Shown in pieces: positions 1-10,712 of a stretch of DNA of 64,000 nucleotides. Source of the DNA: Allantophomopsis cytisporea. Its lineage: Eukaryota > Ascomycota > Leotiomycetes > Phacidiales > Phacidiaceae. Positions within the stretch are counted from its first letter, which is position 1. Each line of letters begins with the position of its first letter. The notes under the pieces are model-generated. The model did not search any database, was not told the DNA's origin, and saw only the letters and a list, made by a program, of their open reading frames with translations. The DNA is taken from contig CP103021.1 in NCBI GenBank assembly GCA_024752435.1, positions 992,001-1,056,000 on the forward strand. Reading direction: 5' to 3'. The position numbers were made by a program, and so were the translations under genes.

Positions 1-32
1 GTTGAAAGTAAACGTATCTAACACATGACTAG

Positions 33-257
33 TATGTATCTATTGGTGGACCAGATGATCCAGTTGTCCAGCTACGAAACTTTGACACTCTAGTTCTTAC
101 AGCTGGTAATTCAACAACCTTCACCTCCCAACTCACACGTCGAGACATATCTAGCTGGGACTCTTCGCTGCAGGATTGGACCGTCACGTCTTATCCCAAG
201 ACGGTATATGTTGGTGCTTCGTCGAGGAAGCTGCCTTTGCAGGCGAAACTTTATTAG
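33..257 (+). CDS. GH3 beta-glucosidase, 3' terminal exon only (partial)
   Basis: This is the last exon of a glycoside hydrolase family 3 beta-glucosidase that starts left of the window. A TAG acceptor at 30-32 follows a CTAAC branch-like motif near 18-22. The exon then reads 74 codons to a TAG stop at 255-257. The peptide carries the C-terminal fibronectin-III-like hallmarks of fungal GH3 enzymes: a YVSIGGPDDP start, LTRRDISSWD, and the ending YPKTVYVGASSRKLPL. The enzyme would release glucose from cellobiose or other beta-glucosides outside the cell. The catalytic part is not visible, so activity cannot be judged. A second, complete GH3 gene lies 5.6 kb downstream on the same strand. Confidence 0.85.
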   Translation, partial: YVSIGGPDDPVVQLRNFDTLVLTAGNSTTFTSQLTRRDISSWDSSLQDWTVTSYPKTVYVGASSRKLPLQAKLY

Positions 258-840
258 TTATCATATATAACTTGGCAACTTGTTATAGCTTTTAAGCTGT
301 GTCTCTTCTAAAAAGACACTTCGAAACATGTTTGGCTCGTAGATAATGAGATCTAGATAACCCGAGAATGGAATGTTTGATCTCTTTCGCAGCTAATATA
401 GGTTCTTTTGCTGTAAGAGGTGATGCGATTTGTATGACAGCCCCTTTGAATGTGGAAACATTGTTGCTTGCATCGTCCTATCTCAATGCAAAATCCTTGC
501 TTTTATGTTTACAAGTAATTAGTCGCTGAAAGATTGTTAATTTTTTTAATTTTACAATTTCCAGGCGCCATTCAGTCCTTGAGATCTGGATAGCTACAGA
601 AACTATTCAACAATCAAAAGCTTCTTAAAGAAGGATTTAGTGTGAAGTCAGATTGGATCCCGGGTGGTGTATCCCGGTTATCTTTTGGCCTCTCTCGATC
701 AAGTTGTACCGACGCAATCCAACTCACTTCGCACCTAGACACTTCACAACCACCAACGACAACAACATTGCTTCAGCTCGAACGCTCAAAAGTCAGATAC
801 AAAACCAATCCCATAACTGGCAGAATCACAGCTAACCATA
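258..840. other. Intergenic, no gene seen
   Basis: This stretch separates the GH3 terminal exon from the small membrane ORF. It is AT-rich, with a poly-T/A patch near 540-560. A short ORF at 642-977 overlaps the next gene in another frame and has no recognisable composition or domain. Confidence 0.5.
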
Positions 841-906
841 GTGGACATAGCCAATCTTCATCTTGCAACTCCGCCGTTCCTCACATATCCACCCTATCAA
901 ACCAAC

Positions 907-1353
907 ATGGACCTAGCAGAGAAGAACTCTCGCACCCCAGGACTCAAGATGTGGTTCATCAAAAAGAAGTGGAGTGACAACAAGAACTACTGGAAGGTTC
1001 CTCATCATATCGTTGGGCCTTTTGTGGTCATTGGCGTCATACTCTTGTTTTCGCTCACCTTGTGGCATTTCATCCTCGCACCTGGCACGACCGATCCAAA
1101 GGTAACTACGACCTTCACGCCTGTCCCTTCATCGGTCGTTTTATTAACTGCTGCGATGCCATCATCTGTACGGTCGAACTTTCGAACGTCGTCGTCTTTG
1201 CCTTTGTCGTCGCCTTCATCTGCGACTTTTGTGTCGTCCTTAGTATCGCCTTTGGCATCAGCTTCGCTTTCATCCATGCCTTCTTTCACTTCGCCTTTGT
1301 CTTCATATTTGCCAAGCTTGGTCACTTTGCCTTTGTCTAGTATGTCTTGCTAA
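907..1353 (+). CDS. Hypothetical small single-pass membrane protein, Ser-rich tail
   Basis: The frame is open from 841; the in-frame ATG at 907 gives 148 residues and a better start. Residues 1-30 are basic and polar (KKKWSDNKNYWK). One hydrophobic segment follows (VVIGVILLFSLTLWHFIL), and then a Ser/Thr/Pro-rich tail of about 90 residues built from degenerate TCGCCTTTG-like units. That layout fits a type I or tail-exposed plasma-membrane or wall-stress-sensor-like protein, but no family is recognised. The opposite strand at 1005-1325 is also open, encoding a Lys/Asp-rich peptide, which weakens the case that length alone implies coding. An intron could begin near the GTAACT at about 1101. It could be a chance ORF. 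Confidence 0.35.
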   Translation: MDLAEKNSRTPGLKMWFIKKKWSDNKNYWKVPHHIVGPFVVIGVILLFSLTLWHFILAPGTTDPKVTTTFTPVPSSVVLLTAAMPSSVRSNFRTSSSLPLSSPSSATFVSSLVSPLASASLSSMPSFTSPLSSYLPSLVTLPLSSMSC

Positions 1354-1684
1354 CAGGCTGCTAAGGGACCCTATATGAATGCAACTGATATGGCAGTCAA
1401 CGCAACTTCATAGGCCGGACACTTACAACATGAGATAAGTGGTGAGTCTTTCTTTATCCCATACGGAACCTACAGCTAATTTGAAGTGGATTGTAGTAGT
1501 CTTCAATATAAGTGGAACACTGATCTGGCTCAAATTCTAAATTTGAAGGAAGAGATGGACTGCAATAGGATTCATCGGAACAAGTGTTGGAACTGGTGAG
1601 TGAAGAGAAAATGTAGATGAACTCTGGTTGTACTTAAGAGTGAAGCAATAATCCCAGATGAAATCAAAGGGGCCGGTTTAGTTT
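1354..1684. other. Intergenic, no gene seen
   Basis: This spacer lies between the 3' ends of the small membrane ORF (+) and the alpha/beta hydrolase (-). No motif or ORF of note was seen. Confidence 0.5.
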
Positions 1685-2786
1685 TCACTCTGTGATCTTG
1701 ACCCATAGGAGCTCCGGCGCCTGATTATGTAGATAATGCGTATAACGACCCTCTACTGTAACCACCTTTATTTCAGTTCCGGATCTTACATCAGTTTCTA
1801 ACTCTCTCAAGCTAGCCCCTACCAAGAATGTACCTTCTACACAACCTGGAAGTGTGGTCTTGGTAGTCAAGGGTTTGATAATCTTGACGCCGGGTGCCTT
1901 AAGCATGGCTCTCAGTCCATCCTGAAGGATCCGCCTCCCTTCTGGCGTATAGGGTAGCATAGAAGCAATGTGGTGTGGCATGCAGCTGAAGTCCACCACA
2001 CCATCCAGTGCGAGCTTCTGTATGTCAGGATCTCCATTCAAGGTCTCTGTCTTCTCGAAAATGGTATCGAAACCAGGCCGGTCATGCACCGAACGAGTTT
2101 CCCCTCCGGCTGTGTAGCTCTCCGGATAATCCCAAATTCCAAGCAGATGGTCCATCATAGCCTTCTGCATCTGCTCAGGACTTAGGCTGCCGTCAGTTCG
2201 CTTGCGCCAACTCGCTTTAGTCATTTCTGTGGGTTCGAAACCTAATGGTTCGGATGGTGGTTCGAAGATTATTATCTCCGAAATGCGGTGGCTGAGAGTG
2301 TGTGCTTTGTCATCTGGTAAGAGATCTTTAGAGAGGATATGATAGGCATTTATCACACTGACGATGCCCAATGACCAGCTTATTAAATTTATGCGTGAGT
2401 CTGGATGGGAGAGTAAGGAGAGTTGGGAGATGAAGGCCGTGATAACAGAGGCCAAATCGTCTCCCACACGTTGTTGGACGTCAGAAGGAGAAGAGGCGTC
2501 TTCGGTGAAGGGGGAGCTTCCTTTGTAGCCGCGCTGACTGTATGCTAGCAAACGGGCGTTGGGAAGAACAGTAGCTGCCATGTTCCGCCATGTCCCTACA
2601 TCGTTGATATCAGATATGAGGTTTGCATGAGAATAGTCGATACATACTGTGGTTGTGGGCCATTCCATGCACACATATCCATGTTGTGTATGCCTTATCA
2701 GTTGATGGTGCACCGGTATCAAAGTAAACAAACTTAGAAGCCGGGGCGATGTCGAGAACGCTTTCTATCAGAAGTGATGTCGCCAT
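1685..2786 (-). CDS. Alpha/beta-hydrolase fold protein
   Basis: Two exons, 2648-2786 and 1685-2595, separated by a 52-bp intron (donor GTATGT, acceptor TAG), give 349 residues in frame. Without splicing, the N-terminal strand and the VCVHGMAHNH oxyanion-like segment would be lost, which supports the ATG at 2786. Features of the fold are the early HG motif, the downstream SQRGYKGSSP loop, a nucleophile elbow INLISWSLGIVSV (serine in S-W-S-L-G), and a late GRYTHYLHNQAPELLW segment that supplies a candidate catalytic His. There is no signal peptide, so it is probably cytosolic. The substrate cannot be inferred; esterases, epoxide hydrolases and lipase-like enzymes share this fold. The 3' end faces the preceding small ORF. 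Confidence 0.8.
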
Positions 2787-4390
2787 TGTGGAGTTTTAGA
2801 AGGGGGTTACTGAGATGAATGTGTCTAGATTTGCATTGATTCCGGTATTTCTGCTTTAAGATGTAGAACCACTCCTCTCGTGAGAACTAGCACCATAGTG
2901 TTGATGAGATCCTTGTGCGCTATAATTCGGGACACATCATCTTGTACGTCAAATACGCCTTTAGGCTTACTTCAATGGTATTCTATGTACCTTTCATCAA
3001 GATCTTCCTTGATGACGGTCATCTGCTCTGAGTCGGATTTCTAAATTGGATTTTCGCATTGTGTTGATGTCTCTTCGGAAGGCCCCGAATAACTTTGAAT
3101 TTCGAAAGTAATTTGCAGCTGGTCCACGCAATGAATGACACCTGTCACCACCTTTCCAATACACTGTAGCATTGCTTTCGCCGAGGAATACTGGTATCGT
3201 CATGATCCTACAAAGTTCCATCAGCTGAACGAACGTATGCGCACGGATCGTGGATTCGAGTTTGATTACATTGCAATAGGTTCCGAGTAGCTGTTCGTCC
3301 GTTATCGCCTTCACTCATTACATATGCATCAAATCTGGTCCTATAAATCCTTGGCTTGAAGGATCTGCATTTGATACTTACAAGTCCATTCCAAGAATGT
3401 AGCTCGAGTTAGTACTACGTTGTAACCCATAAGAATGTTGATATATAGGCACTTAATAGATAACAAGGGTATCGCCAGGGTCAGTTGCTATATATAAGCA
3501 TAAAGCATTGAAGCACACTAAAACTGTGCTACCTGATCGACCCCAGCTGACTACAGCAGTTGGATAAAAGCGCGGCATTCCGATCACTAGGCCATCAAAG
3601 GCGCAAGTTACAGGCCCGCACTCTTCCAGCATTATTGGTGTTGTATCTAGGTGGACGCTGAACGCTGAAACGCTGAGGACTGCCATCCATACATAACACG
3701 CCAATATTTCCAATACGGACATTGACGTGGGTTGGATGATGGTGACCTACCGGCACGTTATGGTAAATGTATCACTACTTACGTGACTACAACGGTTGAT
3801 ATGTACAACAGGGAGTATCGCCGCCTTCCTAATATTACATGAGCTCAAGGATAATATCCTCCTTGACTTGAATGGCCCTCCTTTCTCGTCTTTGACGTTA
3901 CAATAAGGGAGGCTGTGGGATTGGGTAACCAGGAATATACCAGTTTTGCATGCTCTAATAGTATTCACTTCTTTATCATAGCTTTAAAATGTCGCGCTCT
4001 GAATAAATGTGTACCGCCCCCAGACAAAAGCAAGATAGAAAAATAATCATCAGATTCTAAAATACAATAGATACAAAGTGATGAAGCATCCAATTGCTTC
4101 ATCATCCTTAGGGAGACTACTTGGAGATGCCTAGGTGTACTCTGCCAATGAACAGTTACGGGAACAAGTTGTGTGCCAGGCAGCACTATTGGTGGTCTAG
4201 GTAACCGATTTCCAACAGTGCAGCGAATTTCGTATTTGATTGTAAATCCCTCCTGAAGCCATATCAATACACATCAGATACTGAGGAAACACTATAGTAG
4301 CTAGATATTTCATATATACTTACATCTGAAGTTTTCAATCGAGTCATATTCTCTATATTCCTCACAAAGACGGCCGTAAATCGCGGGCAC
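2787..4390. other. Spacer with fragmentary minus-strand ORFs, possible gene relic
   Basis: Several minus-strand ORFs lie here: 2997-3314, 3453-3722, 3747-3968 and 3965-4267. I could not join them into a convincing gene. The 3453-3722 frame ends in an ATDPGDT string that resembles the ATDPRDK motif of fungal heterokaryon-incompatibility (HET) domains, but the supporting motifs around it are missing. At most this is a degraded HET-type relic. The right part is promoter space for the TPR-like gene. Confidence 0.2.
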
Positions 4391-5098
4391 ATGGCCCAAG
4401 CACCAACGTTACCATGGGAATACCCCGTCCCAAACAACGAATTTTGGAATTCATTAGAATACAAACACGGCCGCAACTTCTTCCAATGTTTCTCGGTAGA
4501 AGAAGCAAAACACATGGAATTCGACTCCGACCTTTCGAAGGAAGATAAATTGCATCTCCTCTCCGAACTTCTGAAGAAGAAACTTGCCTTGGAGAATTCC
4601 AAGCTCGCTCCAAAGAACCTTCACGATGTTGACTATCCGGCTTGGCAAAGGATCATGGTGGCATTGTGCGGGATGGAAGATGCTCTTGGGAATCTAGACG
4701 AAGAAGAGAGGCTATTGCTCCATATGATTGATAATGGTCAAGATGGAAAACGCAACCTTTCAGCGCTGAATATGTTGTCTCATGTCAAGGAATCCCGTGG
4801 TCTATATGCGGAGGCAGAGGAGATGGGAAGAAAGGTGTTACCTTGGCTTCAAGGCCATGGGATTCTGGGTGTTGATAGTCCCCAAGCTCTGGGGACTACA
4901 AGGCTTTTAATTAAGGTTATCTGGAAGCAGGAGAGATACGAAGAAGCAAATGAGCTGATCAGGGATACGTATGCGCTCATTGATGCTATGGGCGATAGCA
5001 AGTTTGTCAAGTACCAGGAAGAAGAGAGGGAGATGTTGGGAGATCTGGTGGTGAAATTGGAACAACGGAAGGAGACGAGAGGTGCTGCTGAGATTTAA
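4391..5098 (+). CDS. Tetratricopeptide-like helical repeat protein
   Basis: An intronless ORF of 235 residues. It opens with a Trp/Pro-rich segment (WEYPVPNNEFWNSLEY) and continues as regularly spaced amphipathic helices. The pairs around residues 95-125, 130-165 and 170-205 look TPR-like, for example SRGLYAEAEEMGRKVL and KQERYEEANELIRDTY, where the Y/A-E-A-E pattern sits at TPR consensus positions. There is no signal peptide or membrane segment, so it is probably a soluble scaffold. Similar short TPR proteins are common in Pezizomycotina with no assigned role; some are remnants of larger NB-ARC/TPR or HET proteins, but no such domains adjoin here. The opposite strand is also open for long stretches and is treated as a shadow. 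Confidence 0.7.
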   Translation: MAQAPTLPWEYPVPNNEFWNSLEYKHGRNFFQCFSVEEAKHMEFDSDLSKEDKLHLLSELLKKKLALENSKLAPKNLHDVDYPAWQRIMVALCGMEDALGNLDEEERLLLHMIDNGQDGKRNLSALNMLSHVKESRGLYAEAEEMGRKVLPWLQGHGILGVDSPQALGTTRLLIKVIWKQERYEEANELIRDTYALIDAMGDSKFVKYQEEEREMLGDLVVKLEQRKETRGAAEI

Positions 5099-5880
5099 TG
5101 CCTAGGTTCACCAAGGGCTGTACAAATCTTGCATGTGATCGCTAGGGCTATATGCGGTGGTTATATGCATTTCTCGGTATCATGAACTTCGGATTTGCCA
5201 TAAGAAGTAGTTCGTAACAACAATGATGCGAGTAAGTCCCGACTGACAAGTCTTCCGTCACTCGAGAATCGTATCCTGCGCATATACATTGACAGATCCA
5301 GCCTGCGAACCTCCGGCAAATTGTTGCGAAGGCGGCGCTTTGGCCGCCTGTCTGCCGTTGTGCCAGTACGTGGTGGAAATTAAACATCACTATGCTCTAT
5401 CAAAGCTCTTTCTACATCCAGTCACCCAGATGTGATTCCGTACTCCTGCTCCGATCAGGCGTATTTGGGAAGCTTATCGGCACCTATCATGCATATTGTC
5501 TGCTCGGCTCTCGGCCATCTGCCCTCGTGCTCCCCTGTACAAGGATGTCAGAATAGGTCAAGCACGTTTGTCCCGTCTCACTCTCCCCCGCAAACCTTAG
5601 CATACAATTACCGTACCTGGAATGATGCTTGTATCTCCCCTGTTCATCCTCGGCCTTTGTTGTTCCTGCTTTGGGATGAAAGACGACGGAGTCCACGAAT
5701 CGGCAGTTGTGAACATAAGCTCTCGGTAAGGATTTGCTTTTTGGTATTCGTATAGATCTAGTATATCTGGGCTCTACATTCTTTTGTTCTTCTCGATTTT
5801 TATTTTCATTTTTTGGTGGCTTCAGTCTCCGAATACTACACTCTTTTGATCTGGGGTGCTCTTACCTATAACTGGCAACT
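5099..5880. other. Promoter region of the GH3 gene, no gene seen
   Basis: Spacer between the TPR-like gene and the GH3 glucosidase. The last 130 bases are T-rich and pyrimidine-rich (about 5770-5820), as is common just upstream of fungal start codons. Short ORFs here have no recognisable content. Confidence 0.4.
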
Positions 5881-8800
5881 ATGTCAATGCTGAGCTTCCT
5901 CTTGATATTGTTGTCCATTGTTGGTTTGGGAGAGAGCGGTTGGATGAAATGGGATACTCTAAGCCAGGAAGATCGCCTCAAGATTAGTGCTGCCAGTGGA
6001 GAAACTGTCGACAAACGCGATAGTGCACCGTCAGGTTACGTGGCAGCTCCATACTATCCAACGCCGAAAGGAGGATGGGTAGCCGATTGGTCAGATGCCT
6101 ATGCGAAGGCATATGCGGTCGTCTCTAACATGACGCTCGCTGAAAAGGTTAACTTGACGAGCGGGACGGGCTTGCTGATGGTAAGTCATTCTATGACTGC
6201 TGATGTTCCATGAGGGATTAATTGGTATAGGGTCCTTGCACAGGCAACACAGGTTCTGCTCTACGATTTGGTATACCCAATATATGCTTGTCGGATTCTG
6301 CACTCGGAGTCGCTGCTACATACAATATCACAGCATTTCCTGCTGGGATAACGGCCGGTGCCACTTGGAACAAAGATCTCATCTATGCAAGGGGGCTAGC
6401 CTTGGGAGAAGAGGCGAAAGGTAAAGGGGTCAACATTCAGCTTGGCCCAACAGTCGGTCCAATAGGCAGAAAGCCACGTGGTGGAAGAATTTGGGAGGGT
6501 TTTGGTGCAGATCCGGTGCTTCAAGCTCAAGGCGGCGCGTATACAATTCAAGGAATGCAAGCTGCTGGAGTGATCGCTACCGTCAAACACTTCATTGGAA
6601 ACGAACAAGAGGCCTATCGCATGAGGACCATACCCGCTGGTATTATGGATGCAATAAGCAGCAACATCGATGACCGTACATTACATGAGTTGTACGCTTG
6701 GCCGTTTGCCGAGGCCATTCGAGTTGGTGTTGGTGCTGTTATGACAAGCTATAACGATGTGAGTTGACACTATAAAAAGATGAAATTATATGGCTAAGAT
6801 GATCAGGTTAATGGAAGTGCGGCCAGCCAAAATAGTTATATGATCAACAATCTTCTCAAGGACGAGATGGGATTTCAGGGTCTGGTAAGTGATGGAAAAG
6901 ATAACTCTAATACACCACTAACATTCCAAGGTCATGTCCGATTGGTTCGCACAGGCTGCAGGAGTTGCTTCCGCTCTTTCAGGGCTGGACATGGCTATGC
7001 CAGGAGATGGAAGTGTTCCATTATTAGGAGAGGCATATTGGGCTTCTGAACTCTCTACCGCTATACTGAATGGAACAGTCCCACTCGATCGATTGAATGA
7101 TATGGTTACACGTATTGTCGCAACTTGGTATCAGTTGGGCCAGGATCAAGACTACCCACTTCCCAACTTTTCAGCAAACACTGATGACGCTACTGGTCCT
7201 TGTTACCCAGCAGCTTTGGTGTCGCCAACATGTGTCACTAATGAATATGTCAATGTTCAAGCCAACCACTCTGAAGTGGCACATGAAATATCTAGGGAAG
7301 CAATTACCCTGTTGAAGAACGACAACAACATACTTCCTCTTAGTACAGATGCTTCTTTGAGAATTTTCGGATCAGATGCTCAGAATAATCCCGATGGCAT
7401 TAATGCTTGCGACCAGCGATCTTGCAATACTGGTATCTTAGGCATGGGTTGGGGAAGCGGTAAGTGTCCTTCACTCTTGAGCAAGAACGACCTTACTCAG
7501 TTATTCAGAGCTACTGAGCTACTTAAAGTTGCTCAGCTATTGGAAGTTACTGATTTTTTAAGGAACCGCAAACTACCCATATCTAGACGCACCAATCGAT
7601 GCGATCAAACGCAAAGTCAGCGATGTTGTGTACTACGATAGTGATACTTTTCCATCTAGTATTACCGTATCGTCAAATGAGACGGCCATTGTTTTCATAA
7701 CCAGCGATTCTGGTGAAAATCAGTATACAGTGGACAGCAACGACGGTGACAGGAGCTATGCAGGTCTCTATGTTTGGTATGGCGGTGATGACCTCGTAGC
7801 GGCTGCAGCAGAGAAGTTTTCGAATGTTATTGTCGTTGTGCATACAGTTGGACCAATTATTGTGGAAAATTGGATCGACTTACCGGCTGTCAGCGCGGTT
7901 CTGATTGCCCATCTTCCCGGGCAAGAGGCTGGCGATTCTCTCACTGACATTCTGTTTGGAGGTTATTCACCCAGTGGCCACCTTCCATACACTATCCCTA
8001 AAGCCGAGTCCGACTATCCAGACAGTGTAAGTCTCGTCGGCTTCGAGCTGGTCCAAGTGCAAGACACCTTCTCCGAAGGTCTATACATCGACTATCGATA
8101 CCTCAACAAGCACTCCATCGAGCCACGCTATGCATTCGGCCACGGTCTCTCCTACACAAACTTCTCCTGGACCAACGTCAGCATCGCCACTGTTACAACA
8201 CTAACAGCTACGCCTCCAGCTCGTGACCCCAAGCCCTCGACATCTGCCTACTCCACCGCCATTCCCGATGCCGCAGAAGTCGCCTACCCCTCCGGCTTAA
8301 CCAAGATCTGGCGCTACCTCTACCCTTACCTCGACAACCCATATAACATCACAGTCAGCGATTCCTTCGACTACCCAACCGGCTACACTACCACCCCGCA
8401 ACCTGATCCTCCAGCCGGTGGCTCGCAGGGCGGAAATCCTGCCCTCTGGGACATCATGTACACGCTCTCCGCCACCGTGATGAACACGGGCACTGTCAGC
8501 GGCAAGGCTACAACTATGGTATTTGTTCAGCACCCTAACGGCACCGCTTATGATACCCCCGTCATTCAGCTGAGGGCTTTCGAGAAGACGCAGACTCTAG
8601 CTGCGGGTGAGAATGAGGTTGTGCAGCTTGAGATCACCAGGAAGGACATCAGTGTTTGGGATGTCGTTAGTCAGAATTGGGTTGTACCCAGTACGACGGA
8701 AGGAATTCTGTTCTGGGTCGGCGATTCGAGCGCTAATTTGACGATTGCTTGTGATGGTATTTCTGGGGAGTGTGCGGACGGGAGGGAGAGTCCTGTTTGA
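5881..8800 (+). CDS. Secreted GH3 beta-glucosidase
   Basis: Five exons (5881-6180, 6231-6758, 6807-6884, 6931-7459, 7563-8800) give 890 residues, the usual size for fungal family 3 beta-glucosidases. It hydrolyses terminal beta-D-glucosyl residues, typically of cellobiose, outside the cell. A hydrophobic signal peptide covers about residues 1-20. The (beta/alpha)8 domain carries GGRIWEGFGADP, the substrate-binding KHFIGNEQE, and the nucleophile in VMSDW (Asp306). The second domain starts around EAITLLKNDNNILPL. The probable acid/base Glu530 lies in SDSGENQY, where secreted homologues more often read AGEGY. An RYAFGHGLSYTNF motif leads to the C-terminal Fn3-like domain. Intron 4 (103 bp) is longer than the other three (about 50 bp). 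Many N-glycosylation sequons are visible. The 3' end around 8040-8800 is more GC-biased than the 5' half. Confidence 0.95.
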
Positions 8801-9656
8801 TTTGTTCTATTGAATCGGATAATTGTTTTATTCACGAATTACGATGCTCTTGATCTGCCTGGTGACTGAGACTTCTTGTTGTCTTTTGCTGGTTTAAGCA
8901 GATGATTTTTATAGAAGCGGAATTGCTAAGCACTTCGGTCATTTGGACTTGCTGAGCTTGATGAGAATGGAATACGTTGCATTTCAGCATTCTTGATGAT
9001 TCGATGATTCTTCTTGTTGTCGATATGATCATTAACAAAGCAATTGACATCACAATTAATTTTTGATACATGATAGAAAGCTCCATCTTATGACCTATGT
9101 ATATTCCAGGACTCCGTCATGGAAAATATGGGCAAGTAGTTCCGAAATGATGCGTATCCATGCCAATCACTAATAAGCATGGACATCACCGCACCCTTCA
9201 ACCAACACAAGCAAAAACGGAGATCTTCAAATGGCGCACGAGGCTTGCAGCTCGACAGTGCACTATCCATCATACGTGGAGGATCATGAGGTATTTGTGG
9301 CTATCCGGGCGGCGGTGAAGGCGTACTTGGCGTTGGCTAGGAGTGGATCATCAGCGATGGGATCGCGGAAGAGAGAGCTACGTAAATGGGTATGTACATT
9401 CAAAGGGTTCTTGACGTAGCGACTGTGAAAGCCCATCCGAATATTATTGAAGTCGAATCCACATTGGCAGATTCGAGACCATCTTTGGGATCATTTTGGA
9501 GAGCACATGGTCTGAAAAGAATTGAGCTGGTGAGAGGGTGGATATCGGAGACCAAGCTTTTTGGCTGCGGCTGAGTACGTTGGGCTATCTATCTTTGTCT
9601 CAATATCAAATTTTTTGGGGGCTAATGAGACTTTGTAACATGACTGCGCGTGAGTG

Positions 9657-9680
9657 AGAAAGGGAAAGGGAAAGGGAAAA
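9657..9680. repeat. GGGAAA simple repeat
   Basis: A short purine tract of three to four GGGAAA units. Confidence 0.8.
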
Positions 9681-10010
9681 AGAGAGACGGATTTCTTTTA
9701 CGCAGTGACCATTGTTGATACCCTCAATTTAAGCATCGACCGACTCATTTATCTCATCGTAGGGATGACCGGTATTCACAGCATGTCGATGTTCTACTTC
9801 GTAACGGCATGAAGACTCCACACACTACCAGATACAATGCGTGCAAGCTCCCCTGGTTGATCTAACCGTATCAAACCCACGTCATTAAGCGCATTGAGAC
9901 AATCGGAAGTTTTCGAAACATCTCAGCTCCCAATTCGAATGAGAGGCTTGGCCTTATTCCAACCGACCATCGTCAGTTGAGGCCGACAGTCGTCTATGTA
10001 TTTTCATCTG

Positions 10011-10030
10011 ACTCGACTCGACTCGACTCG
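10011..10030. repeat. (ACTCG)4 tandem repeat
   Basis: Four perfect 5-bp units in intergenic DNA, 680 bp upstream of the bestrophin-like gene. Confidence 0.85.
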
Positions 10031-10712
10031 AATGGACACCCGATGTGAACTTTGGTCTGTCTTTTGGTTCGCACGGAAAACGCCCAACAGTTGCAGCGGT
10101 GTGTGGGTGGTCGATTGTGGTCGAGTCTATGGATTACACGGACCGGCCCGCTTATTTTCATTGGTGTCACGGTGTGTACGAACTTTCCAATTGCTTTCAT
10201 TTCATCGCTCTTTAGAGCTTTCCAACGCTTTGTTCTCCGCTGTCAACAAGTACGTACATGGTACGTACAGTTCTTGCAGCCTTCCTGGATGAGGGCTCCT
10301 CTTGCATCGGCTCAAACAGAACATCAACCAAGTCTGCAGTGTGATTGTTGATATCAGTGGACAATTGAGCAGATCCGCATGATATGCCCAATATAAATAG
10401 GTCCGGATATGCGCGCTCGAACCACCATCAAGTCCTCGAATATTCTTAAAAGGCGCATGGAGAAGCTCTCCACCCCCGGTCCGCCGACACCAGAATGAAA
10501 CTGAAACCCTTCCCTACCTACATGGTTCCTCCTTTTCAATTCCGCTACCCCACGAAATCACCGCAGTACTTCTAGAACACATTTCGTCCCATCTTTGTAT
10601 TCTTTTGTCCTCTATTCCGTTCATCTTCTTCTTCTTTTTTTTTGTTTTTCCCCTTTCATCTTCTGCTTTTTCGTCTTGCAGTTTGCATTTGCTCTTTTGA
10701 CAGTAGTGCATC

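Larger units (their letters stand above)
8801..10712. other. Long intergenic region with simple repeats
   Basis: No convincing gene was found. Short ORFs at 9231-9419 and 9386-9574 could hint at a small spliced gene, but no splice pair gave a sensible product. Simple repeats are a GGGAAA tract at about 9657-9680 and (ACTCG)4 at 10011-10030. A pyrimidine-rich tract at about 10620-10670 sits just upstream of the bestrophin start codon and is probably its 5' leader or promoter. Confidence 0.5.
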
